Assembly (NCBI GenBank): GCA_001692895.1 | Contig: KV748182.1 | Coordinates: 3,476,341-3,540,340 of the forward strand | Length of the DNA stretch: 64,000 bases | Direction of reading: 5' to 3' | Origin: Cenococcum geophilum 1.58 | Lineage: Eukaryota > Ascomycota > Dothideomycetes > Gloniales > Gloniaceae | Part shown: positions 22,160-33,049 of the stretch, one piece after another | Layout of the letters: each line of letters begins with the position of its first letter | Numbering within the stretch: the first letter of the stretch is position 1 | Position numbers and translations under genes: made by a program | The notes under the pieces: model-generated | Told to the model about the DNA's origin: nothing | Seen by the model: the letters and a program-made list of their open reading frames with translations, nothing else | Databases searched by the model: none

Positions 22160-22805
22160 ATCTAGCTAACTAATCTATTATTCACCCTAGATTTTAAACG
22201 CTATTCTCAGACAAAATTAGTCTTTATAGTAGATACACCCTAGGTCCTTTATCTAAGCTATACTAAGTCTTATTTATTCTAAACCTCGTCTTGAAAATAT
22301 AACGATGAAAATGTTTTACAGAACTCTACATTCCTTAATAGTCTATATGAAATTTTCTAATTATTCCCGTGCACCTATAAAACATTCCTTTATATAATTA
22401 GATGGTAGTATTTCCATAGCCTCTAATATATAGCACCCTCAATTTAGCAGCAAGTGAGCCGGCTTACCTACCCCTATAGCCTAAGCTTTCCAGCTATCTA
22501 TACAATCCATTCTTTATTCCGTTGCTCTGCTATATATTCCTTAAGTACTTATTTAAAGGCTTCTCTTCTAGTTTTCGCCCCTTACTCTATATTGCAATTA
22601 GTCCAGAAAATTATATTATTAAAGGATATATACTTAGACAGTAGCGTAAAACCGCAAGTTTATTAGGAAGCTTCTTATAGGCTTTACCGGAAATATTATA
22701 CGCACTAACTGCGTACTTAACACCTTCTTTATAAATCGTATTACGAAGGATCTCTAAACTCAATATGGTGTAGTTACTAAGAGGCATTGCAATATAAACG
22801 AGCAT
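22160..22805 (-). pseudogene. unidentified degenerate frame upstream of the kinase
   Basis: A Met at 22805 opens a minus-strand frame free of stops for 64 codons (MLVYIAMPLSNYTILSLEI, LRNTIYKEGVKYAVSAYNIS, KKLPNKLAVLRYCLSIYPL) that continues to about 22160 with RIP-type stops: KGRKLEEKPLNKYLRN, AAKLRVLYIRGYGNTTI, GMFYRCTGIIRKF. Same strand as the kinase at 21366-22110 and about 50 bp upstream of its domain. It may be the N-terminal extension of that protein or a separate gene. No family recognised. Confidence 0.45.
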
Positions 22806-23260
22806 AGAGTAATTGCTATCGGTCGTGCAAACGCTTTCATTAAAGTTAGCGGCAAAAACTTAAAATCTCACCGCTATAGGGGCGGCTTTAAGAGTTGTAA
22901 GAGCGGCTATAAGAGTATCCTTAGGATTGGGAACCTCCCTAGGAAGATATAATATAGTAAGTAACAATAATATTAGCTCTAGAGGTCTGGACTTAGTGGT
23001 CTATTAATATATCAGCCGATAAAACGATAGTATACGCTATACTATATACATATCAAAGACCGGTTAAAGGTTAAGTATATTATACGTGGCTAATATCTTG
23101 CTAGAATAACAAGGGTATATATAGGTCTAAACCTAGTACGCCAAATATATTAAAAGGCGGCGTTAGCAACTTAATACGGATATATAGTTATATATAGCAA
23201 AGGTTAGTAAAAGGCTAACTATAATATAGTTTAACCCTAATTATTTAGAGGCAATGAAAA
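22806..23260. other. unassigned sequence
   Basis: No coding block recognised. Contains a short GGCGGCTTTAAGAG/AGCGGCTATAAGAG reiteration near 22880-22915. Confidence 0.35.
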
Positions 23261-23262
23261 TA

Positions 23263-23510
23263 TATATAGGCCTAAAATTAAAGGCGCTAATTAACCTAGA
23301 AAGCAAGAACGAAACACCAATTACCTATAAAAAAATTTATTAGTAGGCCATTATAGACACAGAGGCGTTCTAGTAGCTAAGCTAGTAAGCCCTAAAGTAC
23401 TAAATTATACTAATATCCTCCTAACTCTAAGCTAAGTAATAGGCTTAAGGTATAGGGCTATATATAGGGGCTTAGTTCCGGTGCTAGTTAATACACAGGA
23501 GCTAGCATAT
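23263..23510 (+). repeat. dispersed direct repeat, copy 1 (other copy 44335-44577)
   Basis: About 245 bp shared in the same orientation with 44335-44577 at roughly 85% identity by eye. Landmarks are CCTATAAAAAAATT, TAGTAGGCCATTATAG, CTAATATCCTC and GGGCTTAGTT. In plus frame both read ITYKKI followed by an Ala/Ile-rich stretch with stops at Gln sites, so it may be a piece of coding sequence. Differences are mostly transitions. Either a duplicated cargo segment or a short transposable element. Confidence 0.6.
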
Positions 23511-23514
23511 TTTA

Positions 23515-25660
23515 GATTGATAAGTAAGAGAGCGGGTAGTATTTAGGGCTTTCTTAAATTAGTAGTTTACCCTATAGATCGCGGCTTAGACTTTAAAATA
23601 TAAAAGTTTAACTATTTTAGAGGGGTAAAGCAAATGCGCTATACTCTAGCTCGTGCTTAGGTATATATTCCCCCAATTACCCTAGTTACCCATCTATAAT
23701 AAAACCTACAAATATTTAAACCGTCACTTATTAGGCTTTGTTGCATAACTAAAAGTGATTAGCCAAGTCGTAGAGCGCTAGCGTATCCCCGCTCCCAGCC
23801 CTTAAAAATTTAGTATACTTCTAGTATAAAAGTTTTATACAATAATAAGAGACTCCATATAAGGCCTTCCCTCCTAAAAATAAACAAAAACCATAGTCTG
23901 GTTTTATATAATAAGGCATAGAGCTAGAGACGCATTCAGTGGCTTTAATAGAGTGTATCTTAACCTTAGCCATATAAGGCAATTTCAGATAATACTATAT
24001 ACCTTTAAAGGAGGAGCCATATCTTAGCTGGGTTTTCCAAGGAAGTTTAAAGGTAGTAAAAGGCTTTAAGCTTTAATAAAGTCTATATATAGCTACTACC
24101 TAAAAAGAAAATTCCTCCTAAATAACTTAACAGTTCCTTATATATACCTCTCACAACCTTAGCTTTTCTATAGCCTCCCCCCTTAAGTCACCAAGCTCTA
24201 GCATTTAGGATATAAAGTCTCTCTACTCTTACTTAAGATATATGCGTTTAAGGCATAACTGAAGTATATAGCAATTATCTCCGAGGAAAACCTTATCCAG
24301 TAGGAAGTTATCTATAGCTTTAACCTTCTTAGGTAGAAAGACGTAATCCTACTATAGGCTATATACCTTAGATTAAAGGCCCTTATCTAGCGGGGGATTA
24401 TCTATAGCTTTAAAATTCTTAAATAGAAAGGTCTTACCTTCTCTCCGCGCTTTATAGGTTATATTAATAAAACAGCTAACGTAAATTTTAAAACTACTAA
24501 GCTAGTATTAGCCTAAAAAGTAACTAAGATAACTAAGAACTAACCTATTCCTCCCATGATTAGTTTTAGTATAGGAGAATTTAGGGTTTAATATTATAGC
24601 TTCCTCTAAGTTATCAGGGCTGATGGGTCGGTCAGGGTATTTAGGGTTTAAATATCTCCGTATAGCTTTCTCCGAGTCACTAAGGCTAATAGGTATATCA
24701 TAAAATATTGCGTTGTGCTATTGGTATTTGATATAAAGCGACTAAGCTTATAGCAAAACGACGGTAATATTTATAACACATTCCATAAGAGAGTGTCCCT
24801 ATTCCTGTTAGTAGAGGTCACTAGAGTGTTACTATAGTAGCTTACCGAAAGGAATAGATGTATATTAATAAATATAAAGTAAATGCTAGAATATAGTATA
24901 AGAATAACCGTAGCGCATAAGAGCTATAACACTTTTAACCTTCTATATTTTCTTACTATCTAGGTAGAAGCAGTAAGAGTTACACCTAATAATATATTTA
25001 CTAAGAGACTATCTAAGAAAGCTAACGAACGCCCTATTATCTAGTGTTGTGGGAAGAATACTAATACAAAGCCGGAAATTAGGAGTAAAAAGGCAAGTAT
25101 AGTAATACCGGTAACGACTGGGAAATCCTTATTAAAAATAGTTTTTAAAATATTTATATAGAATCTCCATAAGAATAAAGCCTAATTTTTAGTTAGTAAT
25201 TTACTTTAAGAGGCTGCACGTATAAACCTTAATAGCTAGTCTAGTATACTAGGACAGCTCTAATAATATATATAACAACTTAGCTAAAATAGAAGAGATG
25301 TTTTTAAGCTAGTAATAAAGGGAGACTCCAAAAATAGTTTAGAGAGGGAGGAAGTAAAAAATTATTTAAAAGCAAAAAGAATGCCGTAAGGTAGTTAATA
25401 AACAAAGCTATAAAAGCACTACTTAACTAAGAATAAGTAAACAAATAAACTTAGCGCTAATAAATACTATAATAGGAAGTTTATACATTATTTTAAAAAG
25501 CAGGGGTATCCTACTAATAAAGAGATTAACCAAAGTAAAAAAGGGCAAAAAGGCAACAAGGCGATAAGGTAATAGCGCGATAGGGTAGCAAGATAACAAG
25601 GCGGCTGCAAGGCTAAGTTATAGCCTAATTCCCTCTAACCACCTTTATAGAATATTATGC
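23515..25660 (-). other. 2.1 kb of mostly unassigned, probably formerly coding sequence
   Basis: A minus-strand frame at about 24230-23840 reads LYILNARAW, KAKVVRGIYKELLSYLGG and LENPAKIWLLL with RIP-type stops; no family recognised. A short tandem duplication of about 95 bp stands at 24291-24350 and 24381-24450 (shared TTATCTATAGCTTTAA and GTAGAAAG/ATAGAAAG). The remainder to 25660 is purine-rich on the plus strand and shows no domain. Confidence 0.35.
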
Positions 25661-25667
25661 CCCTTAA

Positions 25668-25775
25668 TGGCAATCTCTTAGCAATCCTCTAGGAATCTTC
25701 TAGGACTCCTCTGTGACTCCTCTGGGACTCCTATGTAACTCATATAGGACTCCTCTAGAACTCCTATAGCGCCTT
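25668..25775 (+). repeat. degenerate 11-12-bp minisatellite (GGACTCCTCTA)
   Basis: About nine units of the type GGACTCCTCTA/GGACTCCTATG following GCAATCTCTTAGCAATCC. The same units and the same GCAATC lead-in recur in reverse complement at 28990-29130, so the two arrays face each other across 3.2 kb. Confidence 0.8.
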
Positions 25776-26029
25776 AGGAAACCAGCCTCCTTAAGCTAAA
25801 AAAAGGTAGTAAGAGTAGCTAGGGTCATAAAATTAGTTTCAGCAGCCATATCCGTAGTGCCGCCTTCTTTTATATACGCCTTCTTAGGCCTTAATGTCTC
25901 CAAGTACCTCTTTTACTAAGGCACAGGCTTGCTTAGCACGCTTTCTATTTCTAATACTCCCGCCCTAGCGGCTCATAATTCTCCATTTAATAAGCTTAGC
26001 CCCTGCAGCCTACACATAACATACTAATA

Positions 26030-26790
26030 TAACGCGCATCATCCGGATTCTCGCTCTTATTCCTCCCAATCTTTCCCTAGTCTCGCCGACAACAAGCCCT
26101 GGTTTTACCTTCCTCAGTATCCGCACAACAACTCCTTTAGCATTACAATTCCTCCTAATTATAGGCAGCCTCTTTACTTAGTAACGAAGCTTAACAAAGT
26201 CCGCGACCTTAGAGATCTGCGCTAATTCCCCTACAGCACCCAGCAGCCTCCTACGCAAATGACGAGTATCCGTCATCGACTACAGTAGGGACAGTTTAAA
26301 GCCTTCGGTCCCCTATACAGCAGGAACTATAAATATCTCTCCTATGCTATACAGAACACGTATTTAGAGGTATAGGAATTATAAGTAATAGAACCTATCT
26401 AATCTCCATCTACTAAAACTTAGGAATTTAGTATAACCCTATACGTCGCAATACCTTTAATGCAAAAACACGGTTACTCTGCGATTTCTAAACCTTACTA
26501 AAGTAAGCGGAATGTTAGGTATTATTAGACTGAGAATAATATATAAGCCATAGATTGTATATCATCTCTTAAAAAGGGGAGGGAGCCTTTAAAGAAATTT
26601 CTGTGTCCATTCTACACCCGCCGTTTTAGTAAGTCGTATAATATCTAGAAATATATAAGGAAGTTCTATAAAGAAAAGAGTTAACCGGATAAATACTACC
26701 ATATATACGAATAAGAGTTCTAAAGACTGTTAAGTTTTACCCGGCATATAAATATTTATAAATTTAAGATAACGCCCTCTAGTTCTTAAG
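26030..26790 (+). pseudogene. C2H2 zinc-finger protein (degenerate)
   Basis: One plus-strand frame of about 250 codons. N-terminal part: SRSYSSQSFPSLADNKPWFY, then IPPNYRQPLYLVTKLNKVRD. A middle block: AIPLMQKHGYSAISKPY. The C-terminal part (about 26590-26780) reads KKFLCPFYTRRFSKSYNI, KYIRKFYKEKS, YYHIYE, FTRHINIYKFKI. With RIP C-to-T reversed in thought only at the ligands, this is a pair of CxxC...HxxxxH fingers where Cys has become Tyr and His has become Tyr. Probably a DNA-binding protein carried as cargo; target unknown. Stops occur only at Gln/Trp-compatible codons. Relation of the N-terminal part to known families is not recognised. Confidence 0.6.
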
Positions 26791-26839
26791 CAGAGTTTAA
26801 GTAATTGGCATTACAGCCACGCAGAGAGCTGTTTGGGCG

Positions 26840-27370
26840 CACGTTAAGTGTAGCACCCTTAAGTTCTCTAATAGAACTAGTGCAGCTACCTAATTAGAAC
26901 ACGTTTAATGCTACGCCCTTTAATTGTAATTAGGACATATTTAATGCTATGCCCTTTAATAATTTACCAGAGCTAATGCAGCCGCTATTCTCCTAGGGCA
27001 ATTCGAGCTCGTTAAGTGCGGTAACTATTAATTCTTTAGCGGAGTAAGTACGGTTATTTTATTAGAACACGTTTAATGCTACTCCCTTTAACGATCTATA
27101 AGAGCCGATGCAGTAGCTGCCCCTATAGGATGACTGGAATACTTTAAATGCGATAAGGTAAGTATAGTTATTTCGCTAGAATATATTTAATACCACGCCC
27201 TTTAACGATTTACTAAAACTAATGCAGCTACTATTCTCCCAGAATAATTTAAACCTGTTAAATGCGGTACCCTTTAATTCTCTAGCAGAAGTATAGTTAT
27301 TTTATTAGAACACGTTTAACGCGACACCCTTTAACCTTCTATTAAAGTTAATATAGCAGTTATTCTCCCT
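26840..27370 (+). repeat. tandem repeat of about 120-130-bp period
   Basis: The segment ATTAGAACACGTTTAATGC followed by TACGCCCTTTAA recurs at about 26893, 26929 (short unit), 27061, 27178 and 27304, each followed by (A/G)CTAATGCAGC(C/T)GCTATTCTCC and a TTAAATGCGGTA module. Units have diverged by transitions and small indels. No conserved reading frame runs through it, so it is a non-coding satellite-like array between the C2H2 gene and the minus-strand frame at 28010. Confidence 0.8.
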
Positions 27371-28000
27371 AAAGGGTCCTAGTATAATAAATATATTACT
27401 CTCTAATCTAGACTTAAACATTATAGGCCTGGCGTAAGCCTTTTAAAATCCCCGCTATAGCCTAGCACTAACTAAAGCGTATTAGTGTGATTTATAGAAC
27501 CACCTCCTAAGCTCGCTAGATCGCCCCCCTTTTAAACTAAATCTACTTTTAATTATGCGCTACTAGTTCTCGTCTAGGCTCGAAGTAATATTTAATACTT
27601 TAGTAGAGGGATATATAGGAGAATCTATAGCTAGCTATAAGCGATAATCTTTATTCCTTTTATATACCACTTAATATAGTTATCGCTTTTAAACTATATA
27701 TTTGCTATTTCTAGAGCAATTATTTCTAAACTACTCTAGAATCTTATTACCAGTTTAATTATCTAGCACTCTGCGCCTAGGATACCCGGTCTATATATAT
27801 AAAACCACAATTACGTATACTAAGAAAGGTGGTTTATTCTTAAGGAAAGGTCTTAACTATAATAGCTAGTGATAGTAAATAAAGCTAGAGGAAGTTTAGT
27901 AAATGTGAAAATGTTTATAGGGTTTAAGAGTATATATATATTACCTCTATTAGCCTTAACATTTACTATTTTTCTAGTAGCTACTCTATAAGAATATACA
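27371..28000. other. unassigned sequence between tandem array and degenerate frame
   Basis: No recognisable domain. Contains a run of seven C at about 27523-27530 next to TTTTAAAC, resembling the polypurine-tract complement of the gypsy LTRs, but without coding or LTR support. Confidence 0.3.
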
Positions 28001-28009
28001 TTAACCTGG

Positions 28010-28520
28010 AATATCTATGTAATATTTTAATCTCCTCCTAAATAATAGTATATAGCCCCTATAAGATCTTTAATAGAAGCTATTTTTTTCTATTTATAAT
28101 CGCGCCCTAACTCTTTATAGGTTAAAGCAGGTTTAAATAAAAAGTAGGCGGTAATATAAAAGCCATTATCTTAAGCCAAGAAAAGTATTGTTTTAATAGC
28201 CTAGAGGGATATTAGTCTTACTTACAAACTTTAGAAATAGCTTACCTTATTTAAGATAATCTCCCTTTTAATAAAGCTTAATAACTCCGATAACTCCGCT
28301 AAAGAAAGCTTAATACTTATAGCTTTTTTAAAAATAAGAAACCTGTCTTTTACAAAAGCTTATAAAGCCTCGCTAAGATCTTCTTTTGTAAAAAGCCCTT
28401 GCCCGCTACATTTAATAACTTTAATATCTATATGCTTATTACTTAGTCATTCTGCCGTTAGTTTAAGGTTATTATTATTTTACTGCTTAAAATTTTAAGC
28501 CGCGCGGGGCAGGTTTAGTA
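28010..28520 (-). pseudogene. unidentified degenerate cargo gene
   Basis: A clean minus-strand frame of about 165 codons with few stops: LKLTAE, LSNKHIDIKVIKCSGQGLF, TKEDLSEAL, AFVKDRFLIFKKAISIKLS, LAELSELLSFIKREIILNKV, AIKTILFLA, FKPALTYKELGRDYK and IASIKDLIGAIYYYLGGD. Leucine-rich amphipathic helices dominate; no signal peptide or membrane segment. I do not recognise the family. One of the best-preserved unknown frames and a good query for a homology search. Confidence 0.5.
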
Positions 28521-28985
28521 GAGTATAGCTGTAATCTAAAGCCTCTGGTACACGTAATGCTTTGCCTAGTGAGATTAATAAATGTTATCGCATATCAACT
28601 TTAATAATTAACTATTAACATCTAATATCTCTAGCTTAAATATATATAAGCTTATTTTGTTAACCCTCTAGGTAATACTTACTAGATTTAACTGCTTTAG
28701 GCCAAGATCAAAGAAGACTTAAGCTTAAGCTTAAGCTAAAATGATATCCTTAGGGAAGTGTTTAAATTCTTATATACCGCAAAACACTAGTAGTGAAATC
28801 TAAAGGAGTGTGCTAGTTATAAAGTAGGGGCTACGAAATCTGTGCCTTAATTAGACTAGGGGCAATTAGAGGTCTGGTAGGTATTAGACTCTTAGTTTAA
28901 AAATAAGGAAGGTTAAGTTTAGAGGGAAAATAACCTTATTTAGGTACTAATATCTGTCCTCTAAAATGATAAGTAGATTTTAGAG
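28521..28985. other. unassigned sequence with an AAGCTT reiteration
   Basis: No domain recognised. At 28712-28735 there is a triple TTAAGC reiteration like that at 9206-9228. Confidence 0.35.
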
Positions 28986-28989
28986 ATAG

Positions 28990-29130
28990 AGGTCCTAGGG
29001 ATTGCTATAGGATCGCTAGGGGATTCCTATAGGAGTCCTATAGGAGTTCTAGAGGAGTCCCGTAGAAGTCCTATAAGAGTCTTATAAGGTTATTATAGGG
29101 CTATAATGGGATTGCTAAGAGATTACCAAG
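28990..29130 (-). repeat. degenerate 11-12-bp minisatellite, inverted partner of 25668-25775
   Basis: Units AGGAGTCCTAT, AGGAGTTCTAG and AGGAGTCCCGT on the plus strand are the complement of the left array. The flanking GGATTGCTAAGAGATT corresponds to GCAATCTCTTAGCAATCC. The pair encloses the C2H2 gene, the 120-bp array and an unknown gene. Confidence 0.8.
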
Positions 29131-30120
29131 GGATTGCGAGGAGTTAACATAAAAGGTAAATTTTTAAAGGTTTAGACTTGTAAAATATACCCTAACATAA
29201 AAATGTCTAGCTAGTTTAAACAGTTTCCTTATAACACCTTTTAGCCAAATTATATCCTCTGCTCTATCTATAATTTTAATTAATAATCCACTGTGCGTTT
29301 TAATAAGCCGATTATTTAATCTTTTTAGCTACTTTAAAGCTTACGGCAGTTTCTATCTAGGTAGTTATCTCTAAATCACGCCGTAAGTAATAACCCTAGA
29401 TTAGATTAAAAGGTCTCTGTGCTTATATTCCTATAATATTAGGAGGACATAGTTTACAGGTCTCTTAGTATTTTAGGTATTATATTTTTACTCTATTAAT
29501 GAAATGGCTGCATTTAAGCGTTATTTAAATATAGTCGCACATTTTATAAGGTAATAATAACGATTTTCTGTCTAGGTAAAGTATGGGCAATGTATGGATT
29601 CTAATATTAGAGCTATTTTAGAATTTATAGTATATATATACTACTTAACACGCGGCCAAGATAGGAGATAATAAAGGAGATGCGTTATAGGAATGTATAC
29701 TATTAAAGTCCTTACTTCTAGGACTAGGTGTATAGCCCCTCGTCTACCCTAGCCACCTAAGTGTATCAATTTTCGCCCTATATACACGTTGAGATATATT
29801 TATTCTATGCCCTTATAATAGTAACTAGCAAACCTATTTTATAAACAATGCTCCCTTTCTCCTATATAATCGGAAATTATATAACCGTAGACTAATATAA
29901 AAGGATACTTAGCTCTAATCTCTACGCTATAATTCCTAGTATAATCTAGTAATTAGTCTATAGGAGTTAAACCTTATTAGCCCACACTAAGTATATTTAC
30001 CCTTTCTTTACTTTATAGCAATCTCTAGAGTCCTTCTAATCTTTATATACTTCCTAAACTATTTCTTCTACCGCTCTTTTCTAAGTCATATTCTCCCTAT
30101 ACAGAGAGAAAGCCAGTTAG
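29131..30120. other. unassigned sequence
   Basis: AT-rich, no domain or RNA gene recognised on either strand. Probably upstream region of the plus-strand frame that starts near 30124. Confidence 0.4.
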
Positions 30121-30123
30121 TGA

Positions 30124-30890
30124 TGTTTAAAGTGCCTATTTTAGGGCGTCTTTATAAGGCGGAGGTCTCTAAGGCAAAACAAATAGCACTTATTACCACT
30201 GCCGTATACTTTTCCTCCCCTATATAGCAATATTAGAGACTACACTATACTAAATTTCTAAGAGATACACTAACGAGCTTTAAAAACCTTTTTGGATAAG
30301 AAATTAAAAATCTGGATAGAATCATACTTATTATAGACAATACTTTTAAAAATAATAAATATAAGATGGTTTACAACGCACTTAAAAGTATATATCCGCC
30401 CATAGAGAATGCCGAGTCTATAATTATTAGTATTACGATCTTATCCCTACTAAAAGGTTCCAATCGGAGCGGGCAGTTTTAGCTAGAAAGTAAATATTAT
30501 TAAGTATTACGGCAATTATAAGGCTTTATTAATACTAACGTAGATATTAATAAGCTATAGGAGGAAGTCCTAAACCTAAAGTAAGACAAGAGTAAAGAAG
30601 CTATATTGCTCTATATAAAATATACTAATTCAGCTAAGTTAAAATATAATACCTTACCCCCTTAAATCTTAGGATTAATTCTAAACTTTTTACTTAAATA
30701 ATAGGTAGCTCTATAAATCCAGGCCCTACTACATACTTTAAATACTAATACTATACCTAAAATACCGGGGGCGTGGGTATACTAAAGCCTTTATATACTA
30801 GTTTAAAGCGATTTTAGTTCTTAATAGTATTTCGCTTAGCATTTCTTCCGCAGTAAGTAGTAAGACTTTTTATACTAAATGCGGGTTTAA
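30124..30890 (+). pseudogene. unidentified degenerate cargo gene
   Basis: From an ATG at 30124 a plus-strand frame reads about 250 codons: MFKVPILGRLYKAEVSKAK, IALITTAVYFSS, KFLRDTLTSFKNLFG, IKNLDRIILIIDNTFKNN, KMVYNALKSIYPPIENAES, IIISITILSLLKGS, then a more broken part with NTNVDINKL and KSKEAILLYIKYTNSAK. Stops correspond to Gln. No family recognised; the mix of charged helices is typical of a cytosolic protein. Further plus-strand coding-like sequence continues weakly to 31400. Confidence 0.45.
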
Positions 30891-31985
30891 AATAAAGGAG
30901 GAAGTCCCTATACTAGAATATTAAGATTATCTAAAAATCTTTCTTTATATATATATTTTCCAACTATCCATATAGCGTATCCCAGTAAATAAAAGAGAGT
31001 TTACTAATAATATAGGATATACGGTAGATAGCATAAAATAGTAAAAGGAATTTAAAGACTTTAAGGTAGATTTCTCTCCTATTTAGACTGTTTTTTAGAT
31101 TAACTATAAATAGGACTAAGTCTAGATTAAGCTTAGATCTCTGCTGCTAGGCCACCTCTAAAATTTCCCTAAAGGATAGAATGATATTACGGAGGAAGAA
31201 ATAAGGGCTATAAAATATAGGATTATCCAAAATAGAAACCAAAATAGGCGGTATATAAAAGGATGGTATATAGAGGATAAACGTAAGTCGCATAATAGGA
31301 TTATTTAATTTTATATAAAAGCTGTCTATAAGGGAACTTTAAAAAAAATCCTAGCCGGGGAATAGGCGAATATAATATAATACTGCTAGAGTAGTATATA
31401 AGCGTTAGGATCATTATCTCTATCCCTTTTTATAATACCAAGAGAGTAGTTAGACATATACTCTAGCATAGTAGGATACCCTAACCGTGTTAGAGCTAAA
31501 TTCCATCACACTATAATAGGACAGTTATGGCGGAGTTCAGCGGAGAATCTAGATAAGATGACAATTTATAAATATATTTAGCTCAAGTTTAGGGCCAAGT
31601 CATCATAAAAGAGCTCTCGCTAAGTAGGCTAGTGTACGTTATTTACCAAGCCTAGGCCTTCTATAGTACTAAGCGTTGGTTAGTTAATCTATTTAGGGGC
31701 TCGGCTATTAAATTTTACTATACTAAGAATACACTATATACAATTAGGAAATCACGTAAAAAGAACCATACTTTCTCTATTAATCTTAGTATTAAAATAG
31801 GAAATTATAAAGGCGCTTAAAAATATCTGCAGGAAGCAGAATATAGTGCTTAAGAGGGTGATTTTGTTCAACTTGGCCTTTTACTACTAGTCGCGTAAAA
31901 GGCGGTTATAAAACTAATTCTAATATAGTAGGCAAAAGTAGGCATATAGGATTAAGCCTAGTTTTATACGCGTGCATGCATAGCA
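30891..31985 (+). other. weakly coding-like, unassigned sequence
   Basis: Short plus-strand pieces such as NYKDQIQIKLRSLL-like stretches appear around 31080-31350 but frames shift often. No domain can be named. A GC-richer patch at about 31530-31640 keeps CpA/TpG steps. Confidence 0.3.
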
Positions 31986-31989
31986 TTTA

Positions 31990-32480
31990 ATACACATTAC
32001 GCTAGGTTAATAGACGCTATACTAACTGCGGTAAAAGACTATACATTAAAAAACTTCTTTAATTCTACCGCTACTATAATTATAGACGCCTTAAATTTTC
32101 TTCTTTACTAGACACGAAGCCGACTTTTTTTATAAAGGCTAATGCTTGCTAATTATATAGAGTAGGGCGTAAGCTAGGCTAAGCTGACGCCGCCCAAATC
32201 ATTTTTATATTAATCTCTTATCAGGCACTAATGCCTTAAGCATTTATACGCCTATTAGACTCTATAACTTATTTATATTCTTAAATCCTTTCCGCTCTAC
32301 TCTATTTAAGTATATAATTTACCTCTTTTATACCTCTTTAATCTCTTTATTGCGCAGAAGCTATATACTTACTATCACCCGCATTAGTTCTTCCTTAGCT
32401 AATAGAATAGGCTACTAAATCTATTACGTAAGATATAGCCTTTATTTACTTCCTAACTAGTATATTTCCTGCTAGAACCT
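31990..32480 (+). pseudogene. unidentified degenerate cargo gene
   Basis: Plus-strand frame of about 155 codons: RRYTNCGKRLYIKKLL, FYRYYNYRRLKFSSLL, DTKPTFFIKANAC, LYRVGRKLG, ADAAQIIFILISYQALMP, AFIRLLDSITYLYS, ILSALLYLS and LYCAEAIYLLSPALVLP. The second half is hydrophobic and could include membrane or buried helices. No family recognised. Confidence 0.4.
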
Positions 32481-33045
32481 TCTAGGGCCCATTTCTATAA
32501 TAACTTTAACGCCCTTACCTACAATCCTTAGGTTACTATTTCCCCCTACTTTAGGTCCTTTTTAATAGCGCGAACCTATATAGAGAACATATACTACTCC
32601 TAAATAGAGCTTAGCTTTGTCTAAATTTATACTATTTATTTACCGGCAATATATTCCCTCTTAGAGTTATACCTTTATAAAATTTATTATATTTTTAGAA
32701 AGGTCTATTAAAGCCAAACCTAGTTAAATAAACTTTAAGCTAACTTGGGATTTATATATAGGTTAGGGAGGGAGAAAAGCTAGACTATATATTATTCTAT
32801 ATATTTAATGTGGTAGATTACAATCAAACAATAATATTCAGAGGCATATTTATTAGGATCTCTAATCCTAAAGCACCCAAAGGCACTAAACTACTTAAAG
32901 ACATTATATAAGATAAATCGCATCCTATTCCTGCTGGGTATAGGGTTAAGGTAATAGATGGCTAGGTAAAGATAATACCTAAGTCTGCTAGAGCTTAAAT
33001 AAGTCGTATATTAGAACCGCCTCTTAATAACCAACCTAGAGGGTA
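32481..33045. other. unassigned sequence
   Basis: AT-rich, no domain or repeat recognised. Confidence 0.35.
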
Positions 33046-33049
33046 ATAG

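Noticed and set aside
22454..22666. Plus-strand 70-codon open frame
   Set aside because: Overlaps the more consistent minus-strand degenerate frame 22160-22805 and shows no family motif.
27520..27535. Polypurine tract of a further gypsy element
   Set aside because: Only a C-run next to TTTTAAAC; no LTR or integrase sequence is adjacent.
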